From contig JALVYZ010000367.1 of the NCBI GenBank assembly GCA_027037705.1, positions 1 through 7,062 of the forward strand: 7,062 nt of DNA, read 5' to 3'. The translations under genes were made by a program, and so were the position numbers. Below the pieces are notes generated by a model, which was not told the DNA's origin, ran no database searches, and saw only the letters and a program-made list of their open reading frames with translations. This document shows, one piece after another, positions 1-5,051 of the stretch (within the stretch, counting starts at the first letter, position 1; every line of letters begins with the position of its first letter). The DNA is from a bacterium. GTDB lineage: Bacteria > DYJV01 > JALVYZ01.

Positions 1-48
1 AAAAAAAATATTGATATGCAAATGCTAATAAAAATTATTGGTTTATAA
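1..48 (+). CDS. 3' end of upstream gene, possibly cobyric acid synthase (CbiP/CobQ)
   Basis: Frame 1 is open from the window edge to a TAA at 46-48 and encodes KKNIDMQMLIKIIGL. The stop lies 4 bases before the ATG of cbiB, the spacing expected inside an operon. A 'N-(I/L)-D-M-x-x-(I/L)' ending is typical of the extreme C terminus of cobyric acid synthases, and cbiP commonly sits beside cbiB. Only 15 residues are visible, so the family call is an inference. That some coding sequence ends here is more likely than its identity. Confidence 0.4.
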   Translation, partial: KKNIDMQMLIKIIGL

Positions 49-52
49 ACTT

Positions 53-994
53 ATGTCTAATGAGATTTTACTACTTGCTTCATTTATATTAGATTTAATT
101 TTTGGAGATCCACCTTTACTTTTTCCTCATCCAATAGCATTAATTGGAAAATTAATTGAAAAAACAGAAAGTATTTTCTATGAAGATAATAAATTAAATG
201 GAATAATTTTTGTCATTTTCAATGTCATTGTTGTATATGTATCTATTGAAGTATTACTAAAAATCTTCTTTCTTTTGAATGTCTACATAAATTTCCTATT
301 ATCCTCAATTTTATTAAGTTTTACTATCTCTTTAAAATCTTTACATTTTGAAACTTTAAAAGTTTATAATGCGTTAAAAAACAATAATTTAAATCTTGCA
401 AGACAAGAACTTTCACTTTTAGTTAGCAGAGATACCAATGAACTTGAAGAAAAGGATATTATTAGAAGTGTAATTGAAACAATTTCTGAAAATTTTACAG
501 ATGGGATAGTTGCTCCAATTTTTTATTTTGCAATTGGAGGATTAAAATTAGCGTTTATTTATAAAGTAATAAATACATTAGATTCAATGATTGGTTATAA
601 AAATGAAAGATATATTAATTTTGGATATTTTACAGCAAAATTAGATGACATTTTGAATTTTATACCAGCACGAATTGCAGGATTTTTAACTGTGATTTCA
701 GCTTTTTTATTAAGATATGATTTTAAAAATAGTTTCAGAATAATGTTAAGGGACAAAAATAATACAGACTCCCCAAATAGCGGATGGACAGAATCTGCTT
801 ACGCTGGAGCATTAAAAGTTCAGCTTGGTGGTCCCACTCCTTATTTTGGGGTCTGGTATGATAAACCATTTATAGGAGATGAATTTGAAAATTTAAGCCT
901 TAAACATATAAAAAAAAGTTATTATTTGCTTTATCTATCATCTATTCTCTTTTTAATATTGACATTAACTTTTTTAACTGTTATTAAATCATAA
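53..994 (+). CDS. cbiB: Adenosylcobinamide-phosphate synthase CbiB (CobD family), cobamide biosynthesis
   Basis: This is an integral membrane protein of the CbiB/CobD family, which joins an aminopropanol(-phosphate) arm to adenosylcobyric acid to give adenosylcobinamide (phosphate) late in cobamide synthesis. The family signatures are all present: N-terminal LDLIFGDPP followed by HPIALIGKLI, a central SRDT, then ETISENFTDGIVAPIFYF and NTLDSMIGYKNERY, and near the C terminus DSPNSGWTESAYAGAL with QLGGP. Several hydrophobic segments alternate with these motifs, and the protein ends in a membrane helix. I chose the ATG at 53 (MSNEILLLASF, 313 residues, normal for the family). A TTG at 38 would add five residues but overlaps the preceding frame's stop at 46-48. 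No strong Shine-Dalgarno sequence is visible, so translational coupling to the upstream gene is likely. The stop overlaps the rhomboid start as TAATG. Confidence 0.95.
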   Translation: MSNEILLLASFILDLIFGDPPLLFPHPIALIGKLIEKTESIFYEDNKLNGIIFVIFNVIVVYVSIEVLLKIFFLLNVYINFLLSSILLSFTISLKSLHFETLKVYNALKNNNLNLARQELSLLVSRDTNELEEKDIIRSVIETISENFTDGIVAPIFYFAIGGLKLAFIYKVINTLDSMIGYKNERYINFGYFTAKLDDILNFIPARIAGFLTVISAFLLRYDFKNSFRIMLRDKNNTDSPNSGWTESAYAGALKVQLGGPTPYFGVWYDKPFIGDEFENLSLKHIKKSYYLLYLSSILFLILTLTFLTVIKS

Positions 995-1692
995 TGTTTC
1001 CAATTAAAGATACAATCCCTCATAGATATACTCCTTTTGTTGTTTACTTTTTAATTGCAATAAATGTTTTTGTGTTTATTATTGAATTAAGTCTCCCCTA
1101 CCCTCAAAGACAGTTGTTTTTTTATACTTTTGGACTTGTACCTTTAAAAATCACACAGAATGGCTGGGATTTTTACTCTTTATTTACAAATATGTTTCTT
1201 CATGGTGGATGGTTTCATATAATTAGCAACATGTGGGCATTATGGATTTTTGGAGACAATGTTGAAGACAGAATGGGGCATTTTAGATTTTTTATTTTTT
1301 ACATTTTATGTGGTTTAGCTGCTAATATTGTTCATTACTATTTTAATCAGTTTGCACCTGTACCTGTAATTGGAGCATCAGGTGCTATTGCAGGTGTAAT
1401 GGGAGCATATATGATTATGTTTCCAACTTCCAGAATTATAACATTAATTCCAATATTTTTTATTCCATTTTTCTTTGAAATTCCAGCAGTAATTTTTCTA
1501 TTTTTCTGGTTTATGTCACAAGTAATATCTGGAACATTTACAAAATTATTTATGCCTCCAAATGTTGGAGGAATTGCATGGTGGGCTCATATTGGAGGTT
1601 TTGTTACAGGAATGATTTTACATAAATTTTTCATTAAAAAAGATAGATACAGAAATTTTTATGATGATGAAGTTTTGATAAGATATTTGTAA
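994..1692 (+). CDS. Rhomboid-family intramembrane serine protease
   Basis: This 232-residue polytopic membrane protein is of the rhomboid (GlpG/S54) type, which cleaves transmembrane substrates inside the bilayer. The catalytic dyad is visible: Ser129 in GASG (127-130) on the fourth core helix and His199 in AHIGGF on the sixth. The conserved HGGWFHIISNMWAL segment (70-83) supplies the helix-2 His75 and Asn79 of the oxyanion site. The N-terminal PIKDTIPHRYTPFVVYFLIAINV start is common in bacterial rhomboids, and about six to seven hydrophobic segments can be drawn. The short cytosolic-looking tail is charged (KKDRYRNFYDDE). The ATG overlaps the cbiB stop by one base (TAATG), so the gene is probably translated by reinitiation. 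A link to cobamide synthesis is not implied by the family. The substrate cannot be told from the sequence. Confidence 0.93.
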   Translation: MFPIKDTIPHRYTPFVVYFLIAINVFVFIIELSLPYPQRQLFFYTFGLVPLKITQNGWDFYSLFTNMFLHGGWFHIISNMWALWIFGDNVEDRMGHFRFFIFYILCGLAANIVHYYFNQFAPVPVIGASGAIAGVMGAYMIMFPTSRIITLIPIFFIPFFFEIPAVIFLFFWFMSQVISGTFTKLFMPPNVGGIAWWAHIGGFVTGMILHKFFIKKDRYRNFYDDEVLIRYL

Positions 1693-1695
1693 AAA

Positions 1696-1727
1696 TAGGC
1701 TATAGGCACTGGGCTATGGGCTATAGG
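1696..1727 (+). repeat. Short GGGCTAT-type heptamer repeat
   Basis: The unit GGCTAT(A/G) appears three times, starting near 1698, 1712 and 1719. The last two are in exact 7-base register (GGGCTATGGGCTATAGG). The stretch is clearly richer in G than its surroundings and sits between the rhomboid stop and the shared terminator. It may be one copy of a genome-wide heptamer element. No function is evident. Confidence 0.5.
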
Positions 1728-1731
1728 AAAT

Positions 1732-1753
1732 AAAAAACCCGGCAGAAGCCGGG
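1732..1753 (-). terminator. Rho-independent terminator of the 70-residue gene, in the convergent gap
   Basis: A perfect 6-bp GC stem, CCCGGC (1738-1743) with GCCGGG (1748-1753) and a 4-base loop, starts 3 bases beyond the stop codon of the - strand gene. Read on the - strand it is followed at once by six T (1737-1732), a textbook terminator. On the + strand the stem is followed by ATTTTAAA, so it may also weakly stop transcription coming from the rhomboid gene. Confidence 0.9.
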
Positions 1754-1756
1754 ATT

Positions 1757-1969
1757 TTAAATTATTGCTGAACTATTTGAGTAAACAATTCTTTCAACAC
1801 AAGGTAAATTTTTTAACATATTTGGAGAAATTGAAACATTTGGCTCTTTTACAACTGAAATCGCATTTTCATTTTCAACATAAACAGGCTCAGCATACTG
1901 TTGCTTGATTAAATCAATTAACCTAATCACCTCATCTCTTTTTGCTGTTTTTTTAAGTAAAATAATCAT
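1757..1969 (-). CDS. Free-standing DAHP synthase N-terminal (ferredoxin-like, ACT-like) regulatory domain protein
   Basis: This 70-residue soluble protein matches from end to end the N-terminal ferredoxin-like domain of type I-beta DAHP synthases (Thermotoga type). The shared features are MIILLKK at the first strand, an amphipathic helix EVIRLIDLIKQQY, a middle strand with VYVENENAISVV, and a closing L-x-C-V-E-R-I-V (residues 54-62). In fused enzymes this domain carries Phe/Tyr feedback control. Here the protein ends where the linker to the catalytic barrel would begin, and a terminator follows within 3 bases, so no catalytic part is encoded nearby. The ATG has an excellent Shine-Dalgarno AGGAGGTG (1982-1975). 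Upstream lies a double Phe/Tyr leader-peptide attenuator, which independently ties the gene to aromatic amino acids. It may act in trans on a DAHP synthase elsewhere. That role is inference. The resemblance was judged from memory of the family, not by search. Confidence 0.75.
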   Translation of the reverse strand: MIILLKKTAKRDEVIRLIDLIKQQYAEPVYVENENAISVVKEPNVSISPNMLKNLPCVERIVYSNSSAII

Positions 1970-1992
1970 TGTAACACCTCCTAAATTTTTGT

Positions 1993-2032
1993 AAAAAAAA
2001 AGCCGTGAGTTCTTATTTTAGAACCCACGGCT
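1993..2032 (-). terminator. Attenuator B terminator (gene-proximal)
   Basis: On the - strand a 13-bp stem runs AGCCGTGGGTTCT (2032-2020), loop AAAATA, AGAACTCACGGCT (2013-2001), followed by eight further T (2000-1993). All pairs are Watson-Crick except one G-U (2025 with 2008). Read on the + strand the same position is an A-C mismatch and no T-run follows, which fixes the functional strand as minus. It lies just upstream of the AGGAGGTG of the 70-residue gene, so its formation would stop expression of that gene. Confidence 0.92.
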
Positions 2033-2067
2033 TGGGATTTTATTATAATACACCCCTACCGTGGGTT
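2022..2067 (-). promoter_or_regulatory. Attenuator B antiterminator pairing
   Basis: AACCCACGG (2067-2059), which is the Asn-Pro-Arg end of leader peptide 2, is perfectly complementary over 9 bases to CCGTGGGTT (2030-2022), the 5' arm of terminator B. Pairing would exclude the terminator. A ribosome stalled on the upstream Phe/Tyr codons leaves this arm free; a ribosome reaching the stop codon covers it and lets the terminator form. The pairing is read from the sequence; the mechanism follows classical trp/phe/his attenuation. Confidence 0.85.
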
Positions 2068-2118
2068 ATCTCCATAAAAATAATAAAAGTAAAAAAAGTT
2101 AAAGTTATTTATTTTCAT
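2056..2118 (-). CDS. Leader peptide 2, Phe/Tyr-rich attenuator peptide
   Basis: This 20-codon ORF (ATG 2118-2116, TAG 2058-2056) has FNFFYFYYFY at residues 6-15: nine of ten residues are Phe or Tyr, with no Trp anywhere. Residues 16-20 are GDNPR, then stop. The Pro-Arg codons CCA CGG lie inside the antiterminator arm. An AGGGAG Shine-Dalgarno (2134-2129) sits 10 bases before the ATG. The peptide is expected to have no role of its own; translating it measures charged tRNA-Phe and tRNA-Tyr. T-rich DNA inflates Phe and Tyr codons by chance. The matching architecture of leader 1 and the fixed three-codon gap between the last Tyr and Pro-Arg argue against coincidence. Confidence 0.85.
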   Translation of the reverse strand: MKINNFNFFYFYYFYGDNPR

Positions 2119-2139
2119 TTTTTCATTTCTCCCTAAAAT

Positions 2140-2176
2140 AAAAAAGCCGTGAGCAAACTTTCCTTTGCCCACGGCT
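2140..2176 (-). terminator. Attenuator A terminator (promoter-proximal)
   Basis: The - strand stem AGCCGTGGGCAAA (2176-2164), loop GGAAAG, TTTGCTCACGGCT (2157-2145) is 13 bp with a single G-U at 2169/2152, followed by a T-run to 2140. The lower seven pairs match terminator B exactly; the upper five differ in sequence but keep pairing (GCAAA/TTTGC here, GTTCT/AGAAC in B). As in B, the + strand version has an A-C mismatch and no T-run. Confidence 0.92.
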
Positions 2177-2210
2177 TTATAATCTGATAAAATCTACACC
2201 TACCGTGGGC
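2167..2210 (-). promoter_or_regulatory. Attenuator A antiterminator pairing
   Basis: GCCCACGG (2210-2203), formed by the Arg-Pro-Arg codons that end leader peptide 1, is perfectly complementary over 8 bases to CCGTGGGC (2174-2167), the 5' arm of terminator A. The base just 5' of CCCACGG is G here and A in copy B. Its partner changes with it (C versus T), so the alternative pairing is kept in both copies. Confidence 0.85.
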
Positions 2211-2271
2211 GTTCTATATAGTAGCTAAAAAAGTAAAAATATGTTGCCACGATAGCTGTAGATTTCATCAT
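2200..2271 (-). CDS. Leader peptide 1, Phe/Tyr-rich attenuator peptide
   Basis: This ORF has 23 codons from the first of two adjacent ATGs (2271, 2268) to a TAG at 2202-2200. Residues 11-18 are YFYFFSYY: seven of eight are Phe or Tyr, four of them Tyr, and no Trp is present. Then comes IERPR and stop. TGGAG (2280-2276) lies 4 bases before the first ATG and 7 before the second, so the second ATG (22 residues) has the better spacing. As in leader 2, exactly three codons separate the last aromatic codon from Pro-Arg, and CCA CGG forms the antiterminator arm. This region is less T-rich than leader 2, so its aromatic run is stronger evidence. The expected role is to sense charged tRNA-Phe and tRNA-Tyr in cis. 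Confidence 0.85.
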   Translation of the reverse strand: MMKSTAIVATYFYFFSYYIERPR

Positions 2272-2278
2272 ACTGCTC

Positions 2279-2305
2279 CATATACTATTAAAAAACTTTT
2301 GTCAA
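2279..2305 (-). promoter_or_regulatory. Candidate sigma-70 promoter for the attenuated transcript
   Basis: A consensus -35 TTGACA lies at 2305-2300 on the - strand. Possible -10 elements are TATATG (2284-2279, 15-base spacer) or TATGGA (2282-2277, 17-base spacer); neither is strong. Either would start transcription at about 2268-2273, right at the ATG pair of leader 1. That would leave the TGGAG outside the message, so the real start may lie further upstream. Confidence 0.4.
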
Positions 2306-2383
2306 CATTTTTCTTGCATTTTTTTCTTAATTTTAATAATGCTCTTAATCCCCTGAGTTTAAACTGATAACATACATTCTATT

Positions 2384-3610
2384 ATGAAAAGTGCTTTAAT
2401 ATTTTTTTACAAAAAAAGTAATAGATATTCATATAACGCACTAATTGGAGCATTGGAAAAATATTTTCAACTTTCAGGAATTGATATTTTTATCCCATCT
2501 AATGAACAAAATCTTTTACAAATTTTAAAAAATATTTCCAATAACTATAAATTGATTATTTTAACTATTTCCTTTTTTACTACCCAAGTTTTCGAAACAA
2601 TTGAACTAATAAAAAAAGTAAAATTTCTTAATATAAAAAATCTAAAATTAATTGCTGGTGGTCCACATCCAACAGGAGAACCTGAAAGAACACTTAAAAT
2701 AGGTTTTGATTTTGTTTTAGTGGGTGAAGGAGAAATAACTTTTCCTGAGGCAATCATAAAGATTATAAATAACGAATCAATTCCTCAAATAATTTATCCT
2801 CAAAATAAAATAGATTTAAATGATTTTTTTCCACTTCCAAGACTTAAAATAAAAAAATTTGGACCTATTGAAATTACTCGAGGATGTCCTTTTTTTTGTA
2901 ATTTCTGTCAAACTTCAAGGATTTTTGGAGGTAAAGTAAGACATAGATCAATAGAGAATATATTAGACATTATTAAATATTTAAAAAAAGAAAATAGAAC
3001 TGATATAAGATTCATAACGCCAAATGCTTTTGCATATGGTTCAAAAAATGGAAGAGAAATAAATTTCAAAGCCATTGAAATTCTTTTAAAGGAAATAAAA
3101 AACATTTTAAAAGATGATGGAAGAATCTTTTTTGGTTCATTTCCATCAGAAGTAAGACCAGAACATGTAAATGAAGATACTGTTTCTATAATTAAAAAAT
3201 ACTGCTCAAATGATAATATCGTAATTGGTGCACAATCTGGCAGTGAAAAAATATTAAAATTATCCAATAGACAGCATGGAGTTAAAGATATTTTTAATGC
3301 AGTAAAAATAACAAAAAAATTTGGATTAACTCCAAATGTTGATTTTATTTTTGGACTTCCAGGAGAAGATGAAAATGATATTATAGAAACATTAAATGTA
3401 ATGAGAGAACTTATTACATTAGGAGCAAGAATTCATGCACATACTTTTATGCCTCTTCCCCAAACTCCTTATAAAAAAAGTCCTCCAGGGAAAATATCAA
3501 AACTGTTTTACAATGAATTTAAACATGATATTCCTGATGGTATTATCTTTGGCAATTATATTCAACAGGAAAAATTAGCTGAAAAAATTTACAATTATTT
3601 TAATTCTTGA
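2384..3610 (+). CDS. B12-binding-like / radical SAM domain protein, MJ1487-type
   Basis: This 408-residue protein has an N-terminal Rossmann-like cobalamin-binding-type domain (about 1-140, with AGGPHPTGEPERTLKIG at 91-107 and VLVGEGE at 111-117) and a radical SAM core. The core carries the [4Fe-4S] motif CPFFCNFC (Cys168, Cys172, Cys175), a SAM-binding GGK-type turn after it, and a GAQSGSEKIL (282-291) plus FIFGLPGE (321-328) segment typical of the B12/rSAM class. The classical DxHxxG cobalamin ligand is not seen, as is common in this subgroup. The combination EITRGCPFFCNFCQTSRIFGGKVRHRS resembles the MJ1487 family of archaea and anaerobes, whose substrate is unknown to me. The start agrees with the family N terminus, but no Shine-Dalgarno precedes it. 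The gene is transcribed away from the attenuated - strand unit and appears monocistronic. Confidence 0.88.
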   Translation: MKSALIFFYKKSNRYSYNALIGALEKYFQLSGIDIFIPSNEQNLLQILKNISNNYKLIILTISFFTTQVFETIELIKKVKFLNIKNLKLIAGGPHPTGEPERTLKIGFDFVLVGEGEITFPEAIIKIINNESIPQIIYPQNKIDLNDFFPLPRLKIKKFGPIEITRGCPFFCNFCQTSRIFGGKVRHRSIENILDIIKYLKKENRTDIRFITPNAFAYGSKNGREINFKAIEILLKEIKNILKDDGRIFFGSFPSEVRPEHVNEDTVSIIKKYCSNDNIVIGAQSGSEKILKLSNRQHGVKDIFNAVKITKKFGLTPNVDFIFGLPGEDENDIIETLNVMRELITLGARIHAHTFMPLPQTPYKKSPPGKISKLFYNEFKHDIPDGIIFGNYIQQEKLAEKIYNYFNS

Positions 3611-3768
3611 TGTAAAGCTTATAGTTACCTTTTCAAAATAATTTTTTAAAATTTTATTGTAATATTTTCTAAAAATGTCTATGACATAATTACACAATTT
3701 ATAAAGTCAAAATTACTCTATTTTAAATTTTAAAAATAAAATCCTTTATATTACGCGATATCCATTTT

Positions 3769-3784
3769 TGGCACAAAACATGCA
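3769..3784 (+). promoter_or_regulatory. Candidate sigma-54 (RpoN) promoter
   Basis: TGGCACA-AAAC-ATGCA matches the -24/-12 consensus (TGGCACG-N4-TTGCA) with GG (3770-3771) and GC (3782-3783) separated by exactly 10 bases. The expected start is near 3795, about 138 bases before the hydrogenase small-subunit ATG. RpoN control of uptake hydrogenase operons is known in other bacteria, which supports the call. No activator site was identified. Confidence 0.6.
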
Positions 3785-3788
3785 AAAT

Positions 3789-3865
3789 AAATTTTCACAA
3801 CTATAAAATTATAAAAAAAAGTTATATGATCTATAAAATTTTCTCATAGATATTGTGAAAAATTT
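3789..3865 (+). repeat. Inverted and direct repeats between the two hydrogenase promoters
   Basis: TTTTCACAA (3792-3800) and TTGTGAAAA (3853-3861) form a perfect 9-base inverted repeat separated by 52 bases. Between them CTATAAAATT occurs twice, at 3801-3810 and 3831-3840, exactly 30 bases (about three helical turns) apart. A further inverted pair, ATCTAT (3829-3834) and ATAGAT (3846-3851), lies inside. They may be operator sites, but in such AT-rich DNA some repeats are expected by chance. Confidence 0.45.
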
Positions 3866-3867
3866 CC

Positions 3868-3897
3868 TTGACAATATATCTTTGTATACATTATAAA
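3868..3897 (+). promoter_or_regulatory. Sigma-70-type promoter of the hydrogenase operon
   Basis: A perfect -35 TTGACA (3868-3873) is followed after 18 bases by TATAAA (3892-3897, five of six consensus positions), or after 17 bases by TTATAA. The start would be near 3904, giving a short leader that contains the strong AAGGAGG (3916-3922) placed 10 bases before the small-subunit ATG. Confidence 0.75.
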
Positions 3898-3932
3898 AAA
3901 TTTATTAAACATAAAAAGGAGGGGAGAAATTC

Positions 3933-5039
3933 ATGAAAAAGTCTGAGTTCAGAAAGAAATTAAAAGAAAAGGGAATTTCAAGACGAGATTTTTTAAAATT
4001 TTGTTCCATCATGGCTGGAACCCTTGCTCTTGATGTAACATTTGCTCCAAAAATTGCTCATGCGTTAGAGACAAAAAAAAGACCTCCTGTAATCTGGCTT
4101 GAATTCCAAGATTGTGCTGGCTGTAGTGAATCATTTTTGAGAGCAACAAGGCCTCCTGTTGAAGAAATAGTCCTTGATATTCTATCAGTAGACTACCATG
4201 AAACATTAATGGCAGCATCAGGTTATCTTGCAGAAGAAGCCAAAGAAAAAACATTAAAAGCTGGAAAATATATTTTAGTTGTAGAAGGATCTATTCCCAC
4301 AGCAGATAATGGGGTTTATTGTACAATAGGAGGGAAAACAGCTTTACAATCACTTCATGAAGCCGCAAAAAATGCAATTGCAATAATTGCTGTTGGAAAT
4401 TGTGCTGCATTTGGGGGATTACCAAAAGCGCAACCTAATCCAACAAAAGCTGTGGGAGTTATGGATATTATAAAAGATAAACCTATAATAAACCTTCCAG
4501 GATGCCCAGTTAATGTAGTTAATATAACAGCAACAATCGTTCATTATTTAACCTTCAAAAAATTACCAAAAGTAGATAAATTGAAAAGACCTCTATTTGC
4601 ATATGGATTTAGAATTCATGATAATTGCGAAAGAAGAGCTCATTTTGATGCTGGAGAATTTGTAAAAGAATGGGGAGATGAAGGACATAGAAAAGGTTGG
4701 TGTCTGTATAAAATGGGATGTAAAGGTCCTATGACATTTGCTAATTGTCCAAGGGTTAGATGGAATGATGGGACAAGCTGGCCAGTTGCTTCAGGTCATG
4801 GATGTTTAGGATGCACAGAACCTGATTTTTGGGAAGTTGGAGCTTACAATAGAGTTGATATTCCAGAATTCATACCTCCTACATCATATCCAGATGCAAT
4901 TAAACCAAAAAAAGAATTACCTTCTTCTACAAATGCAGTATTAGGTGGGATAATTGGAGCAGCAGTTGGAGGTGCAGTTGCAGTAGGATTAACCAAAACT
5001 GGAGAAAAGTTAAAAACTAAAGAAAAAGAAGAAGATTAA
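3933..5039 (+). CDS. hybO: [NiFe]-hydrogenase small subunit, Tat-exported, group 1 (HybO-like)
   Basis: This is the electron-transfer subunit of a periplasmic H2-uptake hydrogenase. A Tat signal (SRRDFLKF at 16-23, hydrophobic core to about 43, likely cleaved after AHA) directs export of the folded complex. All cluster ligands are present: proximal [4Fe-4S] Cys61, Cys64, Cys157, Cys191; distal [4Fe-4S] His229, Cys232, Cys257, Cys263; medial [3Fe-4S] Cys272, Cys291, Cys294. CAGC (61-64) and GNCAAFGG have Gly at the two positions that carry supernumerary Cys in O2-tolerant enzymes, so this should be an ordinary O2-sensitive type. A Gly/Ala-rich C-terminal helix (about 336-353) followed by a Lys/Glu tail would anchor it in the membrane. 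At 368 residues it is the usual length. It is first in the operon, with AAGGAGG before it and hybA 12 bases after. The symbol follows the E. coli hyb gene order. Confidence 0.96.
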   Translation: MKKSEFRKKLKEKGISRRDFLKFCSIMAGTLALDVTFAPKIAHALETKKRPPVIWLEFQDCAGCSESFLRATRPPVEEIVLDILSVDYHETLMAASGYLAEEAKEKTLKAGKYILVVEGSIPTADNGVYCTIGGKTALQSLHEAAKNAIAIIAVGNCAAFGGLPKAQPNPTKAVGVMDIIKDKPIINLPGCPVNVVNITATIVHYLTFKKLPKVDKLKRPLFAYGFRIHDNCERRAHFDAGEFVKEWGDEGHRKGWCLYKMGCKGPMTFANCPRVRWNDGTSWPVASGHGCLGCTEPDFWEVGAYNRVDIPEFIPPTSYPDAIKPKKELPSSTNAVLGGIIGAAVGGAVAVGLTKTGEKLKTKEKEED

Positions 5040-5051
5040 AGGAGGTATTTA

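Larger units (their letters stand above)
1993..2271 (-). repeat. Tandem duplicated attenuator module (two diverged copies)
   Basis: Two units in the same order lie head to tail: Shine-Dalgarno, Phe/Tyr leader ORF, CCCACGGTAG at the ORF end, a spacer of about 23 bases starting with a GGTGTA-like stretch, AGCCGTGGG hairpin, T-run. Unit A spans about 2140-2280 and unit B about 1993-2134. Conserved blocks are the antiterminator arm with stop codon, and the lower terminator stem. Loops, upper stems and the N-terminal part of the peptides have diverged, so the duplication is old or the two are maintained by selection. Confidence 0.8.
3611..3932 (+). other. Regulatory gap upstream of the hydrogenase operon
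   Basis: This 322-base, very AT-rich stretch has no convincing ORF or RNA gene. It contains a sigma-54-like promoter, a consensus-like sigma-70 promoter, a long-range inverted repeat and a direct repeat, all given separately. No GC-rich terminator for the preceding radical SAM gene is visible, only AT palindromes around 3640-3660. Confidence 0.7.

Noticed and set aside
38-52. TTG start extending CbiB by five residues
   Set aside because: It overlaps the stop of the preceding frame, has no Shine-Dalgarno, and the ATG at 53 gives the usual CbiB N terminus.
1757-1969. Pseudogene remnant of a full DAHP synthase
   Set aside because: The domain is complete, has a strong ribosome site, its own terminator right after the stop, and a maintained double attenuator. 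No barrel remnants fit in the 64 bases beyond it.
2115-2126. Three-codon ORF (Met-Lys-Lys-stop) overlapping the start of leader 2
   Set aside because: Its ATG is only 2 bases from AGGGAG, too close for normal initiation, whereas the leader 2 ATG is 10 bases away. It is probably incidental.
1993-2215. Reading the two GC hairpins as + strand terminators or a + strand riboswitch for the radical SAM gene
   Set aside because: On the + strand each stem has an A-C mismatch, is preceded by A-runs and lacks a T-run. On the - strand the mismatch becomes G-U and T-runs follow.
1993-2215. CRISPR-like repeat pair
   Set aside because: There are only two copies with structured internal variation and no spacer pattern; the copies are attenuators.
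1993-2280. T-box or other metabolite riboswitch
   Set aside because: No T-box core (UGGNACC), Stem I or known aptamer consensus was seen. The aromatic leader ORFs explain the switch.
2545-3267. - strand ORFs of 70 and 119 codons (2545-2757, 2908-3267)
   Set aside because: They lie entirely inside the radical SAM gene, lack ribosome sites and show no family resemblance.
3933-5039. O2-tolerant hydrogenase with a six-Cys proximal cluster
   Set aside because: The two positions that carry extra Cys in the O2-tolerant type are Gly here (CAGC and the GG of GNCAAFGG).
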